From positions 123,343 through 187,342 of the forward strand of contig JAIOPM010000039.1 in the NCBI GenBank assembly GCA_021413885.1: 64,000 nt of DNA, written 5' to 3'. Source of the stretch: Planctomycetota bacterium (GTDB taxonomy: Bacteria > Planctomycetota > UBA1135 > GCA-002686595). The notes under the pieces are model-generated. The model searched no databases, was not told where the DNA came from, and saw only the letters and a list, made by a program, of their open reading frames with translations. The position numbers and the translations under genes were made by a program. Below, piece by piece: positions 9,284-18,743 of the stretch (position 1 is the first letter of the stretch; each line of letters opens with the position of its first letter).

Positions 9284-9889
9284 ATGCAGCTCTCCCTTCG
9301 CGTGTGGCTCGCGGCTTCCTGCCTGACCCTCGGCGCCTGCGCGTCCCTTTCTCGGTCGTCGTCTCCGTCCGCCGCGACCAACGACATCGCCGACCTCCGC
9401 GTCGCTCACGCGCCGTTCGATCAAGTCGAGGCGAACTGGAAGCAGCGCCTGGATCAGCCCTACGTCTACGTCGAGCTGGTCGGCAGCTACACGCGGATCG
9501 GCAAGGCGCTCGAAGCGGCCGACGCCGCGATGCGCCGCCAAGGACTCCCGGCGTCAGGGCCGCCGTTCGCGTTGTACTTCGACGATCCGGCGCACGTCGC
9601 GGCCGAGAAGCTGCGCGCGCGCGCTTGCTTCCCGATCGACTCGCGCGTCGAAGTCGAGTCGCCGCTCGCGACCGACGTGTTGCCCGGCACGACCGTGGTC
9701 TACGCATTCGTCGCCGGACCGTATCCGGAAGTGCCGCGCGCGTACCCGGGAGTCTTCGCCTTCCTCGAGCGCATGCACTGGCGCGAGGCCGGCCCGATCC
9801 GCGAGATCTACTGGGTGCACCCGGGCTCGGTGACCGACTGGAACGAACTCGTGACCGAAGTGCAGATCCCGGCGAGCGCGCGCGAGTAG
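9284..9889 (+). CDS. Lipoprotein with GyrI-like small-molecule-binding domain
   Basis: It has 201 residues. The signal LSLRVWLAASCLTLGACAS ends in the lipobox LGAC, giving a lipidated Cys near 19. The mature domain (about 40-195) has the GyrI/AraC effector-binding look: YVYVELVGSYTRIGKALEA, then PFALYFDDPAHV, an acidic middle and a late YWVHPGSVTDWNELVTEVQIP. Such domains bind small hydrophobic or cationic ligands; here it would sit on a membrane facing the periplasm. It returns to the high-GC codon use of the chromosome, marking the right edge of the island. Confidence 0.75.
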   Translation: MQLSLRVWLAASCLTLGACASLSRSSSPSAATNDIADLRVAHAPFDQVEANWKQRLDQPYVYVELVGSYTRIGKALEAADAAMRRQGLPASGPPFALYFDDPAHVAAEKLRARACFPIDSRVEVESPLATDVLPGTTVVYAFVAGPYPEVPRAYPGVFAFLERMHWREAGPIREIYWVHPGSVTDWNELVTEVQIPASARE

Positions 9890-9890
9890 T

Positions 9891-11504
<1,614 letters not shown>

Positions 11505-11574
11505 GGGGCCGCGATTCTAGTCTGTCCGCCCCATTCGACCGCGCGCCTTGACAGACCTCGGCGCTCGGTTAGCT

Positions 11575-11775
11575 TCGTCGGCCGTTCTTCCACAACCCGC
11601 GCGAACGCAGCTGGGGAAGCAGGTGTGAATCCTGCACGGTCCCGCCACTGTGAAACGCTTCGCGCCGAGCAACGCACTCGCGACTTCCGCAAGAAGGTCG
11701 CCGGTGCAGGTCACGGGGTCACTCGACCCTGGAAGGCCGCCTCGGCGAACGGCGTGAGTCAGGATACCCGTTGCG
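11575..11775 (+). promoter_or_regulatory. Cobalamin (adenosylcobalamin) riboswitch
   Basis: The leader carries the conserved core of the B12 aptamer: GGGGAAGCAGGTGTGAATCC at 11613-11632, CACGGTCCCGCCACTGTGAA with the B12 box GCCACTG at 11644-11650, and TGAGTCAGGATACCCG at 11755-11770. Spacing between the elements is normal. It lies upstream of the secreted protein at 11928 and of nothing else on that strand. Confidence 0.93.
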
Positions 11776-11868
11776 TTCTCGCCTGGACCCGCTGGATCCC
11801 GAGGCAGGATTCGCTGTGTCGCGCCGCGCTCGCATCTCCTCCGGGAGACTAGGGGGGCGGCGGGCTCG

Positions 11869-11921
11869 CCGGATCTCCGTCACGGTCTCCAGCATTTCGA
11901 CTCTGGATCGAAAGGAGATCC
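11869..11921 (+). promoter_or_regulatory. Ribosome-site-sequestering hairpin of the B12 riboswitch
   Basis: GGATCTCC (11871-11878) is perfectly complementary to GGAGATCC (11914-11921), which contains the Shine-Dalgarno of the ATG at 11928. The pairing extends to CC/GG with one bulge. It would block ribosome entry. Closing of this helix when B12 is bound is inferred from known translational B12 switches. Confidence 0.6.
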
Positions 11922-11927
11922 CGGCCA

Positions 11928-13253
11928 ATGCACGTTCTCGTTCGTCATCGTCTCTCTCGTTTCCGTTCGCTCTCCGTTCTCGCGGCCAGCACCGCGCTCG
12001 CGCTCCTGACTTCGGTCGCGCGCGCTGAAACTCCCGCCCCCGGCTTCCAGGTCGCGCCGCAAGCCAATCCGGCGTTCGCGTCCGCGGTCTGCAAGCTCCC
12101 CGGCGGCGACCTCGTCACGTTCGACGGCATCAGCGTCGATCGTTGGACCGCAGCCGGTGCGTTCGTCGGCAACCTCGCGACGCTACCGTCGTTCACGTTC
12201 CCGAGCTTCCTGATCCCGCGCCCCGACGGCACCGAGGTCTACTTCGCCGAGAGCTCGAATCACAACATCTATCGCGCTGCGACCAACGGGTCGGGCTCGT
12301 CGACGATCGTCCACCTCTTGCTCGCGTATGCCGCGGACGTCGCGCCGAACGGTGACTTGCTCGTGTCGGCGCAGCCGCTGGGCTCGGGCTCCGGCACCGA
12401 CATCGTGCGCGTCACGCTCTCCCCCACCGTGACGGCGACGAGCATCGGCGTCATCCCCGGCGCGTCGGGTCCGGTCGCGCTGGCGCCGAACGGCGATCTC
12501 TACTACGCGACGGCGGCAGCGAGCTTCCCGGCGCCGGCCGGCTCGACCGACGTGCTGAAGTGGACCGCGGCGCAGGTCGCGCTCGGCGGATTGACCGATC
12601 TCAACGCCACGCTGTTCGGCGCCGACTTCGACGGCGGAGGAGCGATGGACTTCGATCCGAAGTCCGGCCGACTGTTCCTCGCCGAGACCAACTACGGACT
12701 CAACGAGAACCGGATCGTGCGCGTGCTGACCGACAAGGCGCACTCGCCGGTGTTGGTCGACAGCGTCGCGTCGATCGGGTCGGTCCAGATCCTCGAGGCC
12801 GGCGGAGCCGCGACGTTGCAGGCGTATCAGCCGTCCAACGGCACGAACCTCTTCTACTCGACGACCGACTTCTTCTCGGTCAGCGACATCGTCACGTTGA
12901 AGCCGAAGCGTCCGGTGCTCACCGCGACCGGCGCCGGCACGACCGGCCAAGGTGCGGTGACGCTGACGGTCACCGGCGGCGTGCCGAACGGAACGCTGTT
13001 CTTCTTCTTCGGTCCGCAAGCGAGCTACGCGTTGACGGAGACCGCGTACAACCTCGGGAGTTTCCTGCTCTTCAGCGGCTTCAACCCGACGCAAGTGCGC
13101 CGCATCCAGTTCCTGCTGCCGACCGACGCGAACGGCACCGGCTCGTTCACGTTCTGGAATCCGGGCGCGATGCAAGGACAGTTCGCTTTCCAGTCCTTGG
13201 TCGGCAACGCCGCGGGCGCGTTCTTCGGCGCGTCGAACGGCATCCTCTTCTGA
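11928..13253 (+). CDS. Secreted propeller-like protein under B12 riboswitch control
   Basis: It has 441 residues. A signal peptide (about 1-35) ends in SVARA. The body has repeated strand/turn units (LPGGDLVTFDG, RPDGTEVYFAESSNHNIYRA, APNGDLLVSAQ, APNGDLYYAT, FDPKSGRLFLAETNYG), as in NHL or YncE-like beta-propellers, followed by a C-terminal beta domain (about 330-441). The GGAG before the ATG fixes the start. Genes behind B12 riboswitches usually serve cobalamin uptake or synthesis. BtuG of Bacteroides is a surface beta-propeller that binds B12, so I infer a B12-capture role; no B12 protein is adjacent. Confidence 0.75.
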   Translation: MHVLVRHRLSRFRSLSVLAASTALALLTSVARAETPAPGFQVAPQANPAFASAVCKLPGGDLVTFDGISVDRWTAAGAFVGNLATLPSFTFPSFLIPRPDGTEVYFAESSNHNIYRAATNGSGSSTIVHLLLAYAADVAPNGDLLVSAQPLGSGSGTDIVRVTLSPTVTATSIGVIPGASGPVALAPNGDLYYATAAASFPAPAGSTDVLKWTAAQVALGGLTDLNATLFGADFDGGGAMDFDPKSGRLFLAETNYGLNENRIVRVLTDKAHSPVLVDSVASIGSVQILEAGGAATLQAYQPSNGTNLFYSTTDFFSVSDIVTLKPKRPVLTATGAGTTGQGAVTLTVTGGVPNGTLFFFFGPQASYALTETAYNLGSFLLFSGFNPTQVRRIQFLLPTDANGTGSFTFWNPGAMQGQFAFQSLVGNAAGAFFGASNGILF

Positions 13254-13270
13254 GGCACGGCTCGCACAGC

Positions 13271-13308
13271 GCGCGGGTCTCGTCGACGTCGGTCGACGGG
13301 GCCCGCGC
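13271..13308. terminator. Hairpin terminator between convergent genes
   Basis: A 17-bp stem, GCGCGGGTCTCGTCGAC (13271-13287) with 13292-13308 and two G-T pairs, closes the loop GTCG. It lies 17 bases after the propeller gene and just before the stop of the convergent gene, so it may serve both. T-tracts are poor on either side. Confidence 0.6.
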
Positions 13309-13314
13309 TCTCGT

Positions 13315-13929
13315 TCAAGGCGAGCGCGTCGTCAACCAGTGCGACGGCAAGCGCCATGCGAACGCGTGTACGGTGCTCAGCACCTCCGTCGCCTCGAAGC
13401 GTGCGAGCCACGCGGCCGTGCCCGCATCGACTGCGCCGTCGACACGCACGAGCCAGCCTTCAGCGCTCGGGTCGAGGCTCCACGCGACGCACGCGCCGAG
13501 CTCGGCACGCTCCGCCGCGCGCACCAAGAGCAACGCGAACGCGAACGCGAGGCGTTGAGCCTCTTTCGGCGCGAGCGCCAGCTCCGGAACCTCGCCGTCG
13601 CGCCGCCGCAAGTCGCGACCGAGCCTGCGCGCCGCCGCGCTCGCCCACTCGAGCACCGCCGACAGACCGCCGCGCTCGACGCGCTCGATCAACGTGTCCG
13701 CGCCGAGACCGGTCGCCAACACGCCGAACAGCCAACCGCTCTCTTCGACTTCATCGGAAGCGCGCGCGAGATCGCGCCCGAACCGCGCGAGGTCGTCGCC
13801 GTCGAGTTCCGCGTCGACTTCGCGCAGCAGCCGCTCGGAACCGTCGACGCGCGCGAGCAACACGGCGAGCAACTCCCGCGCGGCGCTCGCGAGCGCGTAC
13901 GGCGCGCCGTGCTCGAACTCGGCGCTCAC
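13315..13929 (-). CDS. Unknown cytoplasmic protein
   Basis: It has 204 residues from the GTG at 13929; the open frame continues upstream through the tRNA gene and is not translated there. It is helical and Ala/Leu/Arg-rich. The first half has paired helices (SAARELLAVLLARVDGSE, LARFGRDLARASDEVEESGW), and the second half ends with alternating strands. The shape faintly recalls the dimerisation and degenerate ATPase parts of a histidine kinase, but no H, N or G box is visible. The family is not recognised. Confidence 0.55.
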   Translation of the reverse strand: MSAEFEHGAPYALASAARELLAVLLARVDGSERLLREVDAELDGDDLARFGRDLARASDEVEESGWLFGVLATGLGADTLIERVERGGLSAVLEWASAAARRLGRDLRRRDGEVPELALAPKEAQRLAFAFALLLVRAAERAELGACVAWSLDPSAEGWLVRVDGAVDAGTAAWLARFEATEVLSTVHAFAWRLPSHWLTTRSP

Positions 13930-13975
13930 GCGCGCACCTTCACGCGCTCGTCGAACCGCGACGCGAAGGAGGAGT

Positions 13976-14061
13976 TGGTGCCGAGGCGGGGACTTGAACC
14001 CCGACTCCCTTGCGGGAAATGGATTTTGAATCCATCGCGTCTGCCATTTCGCCACCCCGGC
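13976..14061 (-). tRNA. tRNA-Leu (anticodon CAA)
   Basis: Class II tRNA with acceptor GCCGGGG paired to CCTCGGC (one G-T), discriminator A and encoded CCA. The anticodon arm is ATGGA-TTCAAAA-TCCAT. The variable arm TTCCCGCAAGGGAG is long, and the T-arm GGGG/CCCC-type stem carries TTCAAGT. It reads TTG codons. Confidence 0.96.
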
Positions 14062-14122
14062 ACGAGGGCGCGGAATGATGCCGCGCGCGAAACCCGCTGT
14101 CCACCCTCGTTCGGCGCGCGCG

Positions 14123-14815
14123 TCACGTCTCGAGCGCGAGCTCGAGCCCGCGCCCGACGCCGCTGCACCGCGCGACGTACCGCAACCCCGCCAGGATCCC
14201 GGGCGCGAACGCCTCGGGTCCGCTCATGTCGTGGCGCAACGTCAGGCTCTCGCCGGCGGCGCCGAAGATCACCTCTTGGTGCGCATAGAGTCCGGGCAGC
14301 CGCACCGAATGGATCGGCGTGGTCTCGCTGCGTTCGCCGCGCGCGAGCGCGATCCGCCGCGCCGTCTCGAGCGAAGTCCCGCTCGGCGCGTCGACCTTGT
14401 CGGCGTGGTGGAGTTCGATGATCTCCGCACGCGCGATGTGGCGCGCGGCTTCGGCGGCGAAACGCTGCATCAACAGCGAACCGAGACTGAAGTTCGGCAC
14501 GACGAGCCCGCCGAGTCCACGTTCGCGCGCGACGCGATCGAGGCGCTCGTTGTCCTCGACACCGACGCCGCTCGTCGCGATCAACGGCCGCACGTCGGCT
14601 TCGAGCAACGCGAGCCCGTGCACCGCGCCGCGGCCCGCGACCGTTGCTTCCAACGCGACGCGCGCGCCGCTCGCACGCAACGCGCCGATCCAATCGTCCT
14701 CGCGGCTCCAAGCGCCGACCAGTTCGAACTCCGACGACGCCGCGATCAACGCGCACGCCAGGCGTCCGACCCGTCCGCTCGCGCCGATCACCGCGACCGG
14801 GAGCTTCGCGTTCAC
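14123..14815 (-). CDS. dapB: 4-hydroxy-tetrahydrodipicolinate reductase
   Basis: It reduces the cyclic dihydrodipicolinate precursor with NAD(P)H in the lysine/diaminopimelate pathway, which feeds peptidoglycan. It has 230 residues. The N-terminal VAVIGASGRVGRL is the dinucleotide-binding loop. The middle holds VVPNFSLG and the signature EIIELHHADKVDAPSGT, with the catalytic His pair and Lys. The GTG start overlaps the ddl stop (GTGA), so the two are coupled. It is slightly shorter than the usual 240-270. Confidence 0.95.
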   Translation of the reverse strand: MNAKLPVAVIGASGRVGRLACALIAASSEFELVGAWSREDDWIGALRASGARVALEATVAGRGAVHGLALLEADVRPLIATSGVGVEDNERLDRVARERGLGGLVVPNFSLGSLLMQRFAAEAARHIARAEIIELHHADKVDAPSGTSLETARRIALARGERSETTPIHSVRLPGLYAHQEVIFGAAGESLTLRHDMSGPEAFAPGILAGLRYVARCSGVGRGLELALET

Positions 14816-15876
14816 GCGTGCTCCACCGCGCGCTCGAACGCCTCCGTCGCGATCCACAAGCAGAGCGCGCGGTAATCGAGCCCGACCGCCGCGGCTTCCT
14901 GCGGCAACAGCGAACGCGGCGTCAACCCGGGCAACGTGTTGACCTCGAGCAGCACCGGCTCGCCATCGACGACGATGAAGTCGGTGCGCGAGTAACCGCT
15001 GCAACGCGCGGCTTCGTGGGTCGCGACCGCGAGCTCTTGCACGCGCGCGCTCGCGGCGGCGGAGAGCGAACGCGGCGGACAGACTTCCTCGGCGCCGCCT
15101 TCCGAGTACTTCTCCGCGTAGTCGAAGAATGTCGACGCACGCGGACGGATCTCGATCGGCGGCAATGCGCGCGCGCGACCGGCTCCACCGCCGAGCACGC
15201 CGCACGAAACCTCGACACCGAGCACGCGCGCTTCGACCAACGCGTCGTCGCCATTCGCGAACGCGGCCGTCAGCGCCGCGTCGAGGCCGTCGAGCGAACT
15301 CAACACCGCCGTCGCCACCGACGAACCGCCCGAACGCGGCTTGACCACCCAACCGTTCGGCGCGAGCGAGGCGATGCGCGCGCGCACGACGGCGGGCTCG
15401 CGCGCCCACTCCGCGGCGGTGACGCACGTTCCGGGCGCGACCGCGATGCCGCGTTGAGCCGCGACGCCGCGCAGCGCGAGTTTGTCCATGCACAGCGCCG
15501 ACGCTCGAGCGTTCGAGCCCGTGTACGCGACGCCTTCGAGCTCGAGCCACGCTTGGAGCGTGCCGTCCTCGCCGCGGCCGCCGTGCAGCCCGAGGAAGAC
15601 GACGTCGAGCGGCGCGAGCGCAGCCAGAGCCGCGTGCGGAGCAAGTGTGCGGCCCTCGACGAGCCAACCGCCGCGCGCGTCGATCTCGATCGAGCTCACG
15701 CGCCGCGGCCCGCGTCCGTCGCCGGCGTTCGACAACGCTGCGACGACCGCGTGACCGGTGAGCAACGAGACTTCGCGCTCGCCCGACGTGCCGCCGTGCA
15801 GCACGACGACGTGCGCCGCGGCGAGCGCCGACGGACGCACGCGCGGAATCACTTCGCCGACGTTCGTCGCGCTCAT
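14812..15876 (-). CDS. ddl: D-alanine--D-alanine ligase
   Basis: An ATP-grasp enzyme joining two D-alanines for the peptidoglycan stem peptide. It has 354 residues. HVVVLHGGTSGEREVSLLTG at the N-terminus is the substrate loop. FLGLHGGRGEDGTLQ, YTGSNARASALCMDK, WVVKPRSGGSSVAT (ATP-binding Lys) and LLEVNTLPGLTP (metal ligands) follow in family order. Its start overlaps the upstream pyrophosphorylase stop (ATGA), and its stop overlaps dapB. This places three wall-precursor genes in one coupled run. Confidence 0.96.
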   Translation of the reverse strand: MSATNVGEVIPRVRPSALAAAHVVVLHGGTSGEREVSLLTGHAVVAALSNAGDGRGPRRVSSIEIDARGGWLVEGRTLAPHAALAALAPLDVVFLGLHGGRGEDGTLQAWLELEGVAYTGSNARASALCMDKLALRGVAAQRGIAVAPGTCVTAAEWAREPAVVRARIASLAPNGWVVKPRSGGSSVATAVLSSLDGLDAALTAAFANGDDALVEARVLGVEVSCGVLGGGAGRARALPPIEIRPRASTFFDYAEKYSEGGAEEVCPPRSLSAAASARVQELAVATHEAARCSGYSRTDFIVVDGEPVLLEVNTLPGLTPRSLLPQEAAAVGLDYRALCLWIATEAFERAVEHA

Positions 15877-17267
15877 CGGTAGACGTGCCCCTTGTCGTGG
15901 ACGCGCGGCTTCGGCGCCGGCGCGCGCAAGAACGCTTCGCGCTGGTCGGCGAACGCGGGATCGATCTCGACCGGGTGGTAGCCCTCTTCGGTCGGCGCCG
16001 GCAGCGGGAGCCCGCGCGTCGTCACCCACTCGGCGTGGAGGCGACACAGATCCGCGCGACACGTCGCGGGCGAATCGTCGCCGGACGCGTTCTTCACCGG
16101 ACTGAATTCGATCGCGCGCGCGACTTCGAGCGTCACCGACGTCGGCGCGAGCGGCAGTGCGTCGAAGACGAACGTCTCGAACTTCGCGCCTTGCTTCTGC
16201 ACGATCGCGCCGCGCTCCCACACCGTCATCGACTTGCGCGCGACATGCCACGGCAACTTGAGTCCGCCGGTCGTCAGGCTCTCGACGAAGCCGACGTCGA
16301 GCACGTGCACCGCGATGTTGCCGGCGCCGTAGAGCAACTCGCCCCGCGCATCGCGTGCGTCGCGCAACTCGGCGGGCAAGTCGGAATACTCGATGCAGCT
16401 CGTGCGTCCGTCGACGCGGCCGATCACGCCGACTTTCTCGCCGGCGTTGCGCTTCGCGACCACCTTGCTCGACATGCCCGCGGCCGCCTCGAGGTGCAGG
16501 CCGAGGAACAACGGATCCGCCGGCGGCGCGAGCGGGTTGTCGACTTGGAAGTACGAGAGCTGCTCGACGCCGCGGCGGCGCGCGTCCGCGAGCAGCCCGG
16601 AACGCGCGAGCGCGAGCAGCACGCCGCCGTGTCCGTTCGGCGAGAGGAACAGGTTCGACGGCCCCGACAACAGGATGCGCCCCTCGAAGTCGAGCGCCGG
16701 AACCATCGCTTGGCTGAAGAAGAAGACGTCGCCGCGGTCGAGCCCGAACCAATCGTTCTCCGCGAAGAACGCACGCGTCGGCGCGTCGTTCGCAGGCGAA
16801 GTCATCACGTACCACGGCACCGCGCGTCCGTGGCGAGCACGCGTCGCGACCAGTCGCCGCGCGTGCCACTCGAACAGCGACCGGTCGGTGACCGGCCCGA
16901 TGCGGTACGCGCCCTTCGGTCCGTCGTAGCCGAGGCGCGAAGCCTGGCCGCCGGCGACCAGCACGTAGCCGACGCGACCTTGGCGCAGCAATTCGTCGCC
17001 GAGTTTCGTCGCGCGCGCGGCGCGCGCGTCCGACGCCGCATCGCGACGCAACGGGAAGACGTCCGGCGGACGGATCTCGCCGCCGCCTCGCGCTTCCTTC
17101 ACCGCGAGCAACTTCGCGAACTCGGCGACGAGCTCGAAATCGACGCTCGCGATCTCCGCGACGTAGGCGGCTCGCGCGACGGGCTCGAGCGAGTCGACGT
17201 GCTCGAAGAGGTGACCTTGTCCGGCGGCGGCGGCGCGCGCACGCAGTTGTGTTTCGCTGGTCTGCAT
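15873..17267 (-). CDS. UDPGP-family nucleotidyltransferase (UDP-GlcNAc/UDP-sugar pyrophosphorylase)
   Basis: It has 464 residues. The nucleotide loop GYVLVAGGQASRLGYDGPKG (near 100-120) is the UDPGP-family version of GGxGTRLG...PK. Later motifs PWYVMTSPAND, GHGGVLLAL and YFQVDNPLA (near 245) match the eukaryote-type UAP1/UGP family. The enzyme makes a UDP-sugar from UTP and a sugar-1-phosphate. The run with ddl and dapB favours UDP-N-acetylglucosamine as product, but UDP-glucose or galactose cannot be excluded. It begins 2 bases after the alcohol dehydrogenase stop. Confidence 0.88.
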   Translation of the reverse strand: MQTSETQLRARAAAAGQGHLFEHVDSLEPVARAAYVAEIASVDFELVAEFAKLLAVKEARGGGEIRPPDVFPLRRDAASDARAARATKLGDELLRQGRVGYVLVAGGQASRLGYDGPKGAYRIGPVTDRSLFEWHARRLVATRARHGRAVPWYVMTSPANDAPTRAFFAENDWFGLDRGDVFFFSQAMVPALDFEGRILLSGPSNLFLSPNGHGGVLLALARSGLLADARRRGVEQLSYFQVDNPLAPPADPLFLGLHLEAAAGMSSKVVAKRNAGEKVGVIGRVDGRTSCIEYSDLPAELRDARDARGELLYGAGNIAVHVLDVGFVESLTTGGLKLPWHVARKSMTVWERGAIVQKQGAKFETFVFDALPLAPTSVTLEVARAIEFSPVKNASGDDSPATCRADLCRLHAEWVTTRGLPLPAPTEEGYHPVEIDPAFADQREAFLRAPAPKPRVHDKGHVYR

Positions 17268-17269
17268 CG

Positions 17270-18217
17270 CTACGAGTCGAGTTCGACGACGACCTTGAGC
17301 GTACCCGGCCGCGCGGCGTGATCGAAGGCCTCTTCGACGCGCGCGAACGGATAGCGGGCCACGATCAAGGGCTCGACCGCGAGCGAGCCGGACGCGAGCG
17401 CTTCGAGTGCCGGTTCGAAGCGGCCGCAGCGCGAACCGACCAGGCGGATCTCGTCGACGACCAGCGGCGCGAGGTCGAGCGTCGTCGGACGTTCGCTGGT
17501 GGTCTTCAGGACGATCGTGCCGCGCGGCCGCACGCGCGCGAGCAAGGCCGGCAGCGCGTCGGGATCGCCGCTCGCGTCGACCGCGAGGTCGTAACCGCGG
17601 CCCGCGCGTTCCAGCGGACCGACGTGGTCGACGCGGAGCCCGGTCAGGCCGTTGCGCTCGGGATGGCGGCCCGCGAGCGTCACCGCGAGTCCGGCGCGCG
17701 CGAGCACGTGCGCGCACAGGAGCCCGAGCTTGCCGTCGCCCAGCACCAACGCGCGCTCGCCGGGAACCAGCGCGACCGACTCGCCGATCGCGAAGGCGGC
17801 GGCGAGCGGCTCGGTGAAGACCGCCGACGCGTCGGACACGTTCGCGGGGACCTCGCGCAAGTTGCGCTCGGGCAAGCTGAGCACTTCGGCCAACGCGCCG
17901 GGACGTCCGAGGATGCCGAGCACCGTGCGCTCCGCGCAATGCCGATCGCCGCCTGCGACGCACGCCGCGCAATGTCCGCACGCCGCATTGATCTCGCCGA
18001 CGACGCGCCGTCCGGCGAGCGCGCATTCCAACGCGACGCCGACGAACTCGTGTCCGGGCACGCCGCGGAAATCCATGTAGCCACGCGCGAGCGCGAGGTC
18101 GGTCGAACAGAGCCCGACGTGCGTGACGCGGACGCGGACTTCGCCGACGACGGCCGTCGGCGCGGGAACGTCGTCACGGAGACGCACGCCGCGCGCGTCG
18201 ATCGTCAGCGCTCGCAC
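17270..18217 (-). CDS. Zinc-dependent alcohol dehydrogenase family protein (MDR)
   Basis: It has 315 residues. The N-terminal GroES-like part has THVGLCSTDLAL (catalytic Cys) and VPGHEFVGVAL (GHE motif). The structural zinc loop is CGHCAACVAGGDRHC, and the nucleotide fold shows LVLGDGKLGLLCA. It resembles threonine or sorbitol dehydrogenases that oxidise secondary alcohols with NAD(P), but the substrate is unknown. It leads the run into the UDP-sugar pyrophosphorylase gene, so it may act on a sugar or polyol. Confidence 0.85.
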   Translation of the reverse strand: MRALTIDARGVRLRDDVPAPTAVVGEVRVRVTHVGLCSTDLALARGYMDFRGVPGHEFVGVALECALAGRRVVGEINAACGHCAACVAGGDRHCAERTVLGILGRPGALAEVLSLPERNLREVPANVSDASAVFTEPLAAAFAIGESVALVPGERALVLGDGKLGLLCAHVLARAGLAVTLAGRHPERNGLTGLRVDHVGPLERAGRGYDLAVDASGDPDALPALLARVRPRGTIVLKTTSERPTTLDLAPLVVDEIRLVGSRCGRFEPALEALASGSLAVEPLIVARYPFARVEEAFDHAARPGTLKVVVELDS

Positions 18218-18235
18218 AACGTCGACCCGCGACGC

Positions 18236-18586
18236 TCAGCGCGCGACTTTTTCGGGCGTGCGATCCTCGGAGAGGATCTCGAGCAGGCGCTGGTTGAACT
18301 CGACCAGGGCCTGCATCCGCTTCTCGAGCTTGATCTGGCGCATGACCAACTTCTCCACGACTTGAGGCAGGATCGCCTCGCGCGTGTAGTTGTTGACCAT
18401 GTTGATGATCTCGGCGCGGTTGGCGTCGGCGAGCCCGTGGAAGTGGTAGTGGAATTTCTGCTTCAACACGTCCTCGGTGACGTGCAGGCATTCCTTGGTC
18501 AGGTCTCCGACACTCGTCTTGTCGTGCTCCACGTGGAAGACTTGGAGCTTGTACTGGTGGAGTAGGTCCTGGAACTTCTTCTGCAC
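18236..18586 (-). CDS. Small helical protein of unknown function
   Basis: It has 116 residues from the GTG at 18586, chosen because GGAG lies 7 bases before it; a GTG at 18604 is the alternative. It is charged and helical, with an unusual His-rich patch (FHYHFHGLADANR near 48-60) and a C-terminal amphipathic helix of probable coiled-coil type (RQIKLEKRMQALVEFNQRL). There is no signal peptide. The stop is 18 bases from the ADH start, so it may belong to that transcript. The His patch could bind metal; this is a guess. Confidence 0.6.
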   Translation of the reverse strand: MQKKFQDLLHQYKLQVFHVEHDKTSVGDLTKECLHVTEDVLKQKFHYHFHGLADANRAEIINMVNNYTREAILPQVVEKLVMRQIKLEKRMQALVEFNQRLLEILSEDRTPEKVAR

Positions 18587-18743
18587 GGGCTGACTCCGGC
18601 CCACGCGGGGCCTTGGCTGGTGGGGTTCGCGGCGCGGCGCGGGCTCCGTCCGACGCGAGAGTCGCGGAGCAAGCGGCCGAGACGCGGGAGAGAACGTCTG
18701 ACGTGAATTCTAGCGGGTCGGCGCGAGAGGCGGAAGGCGCGCC

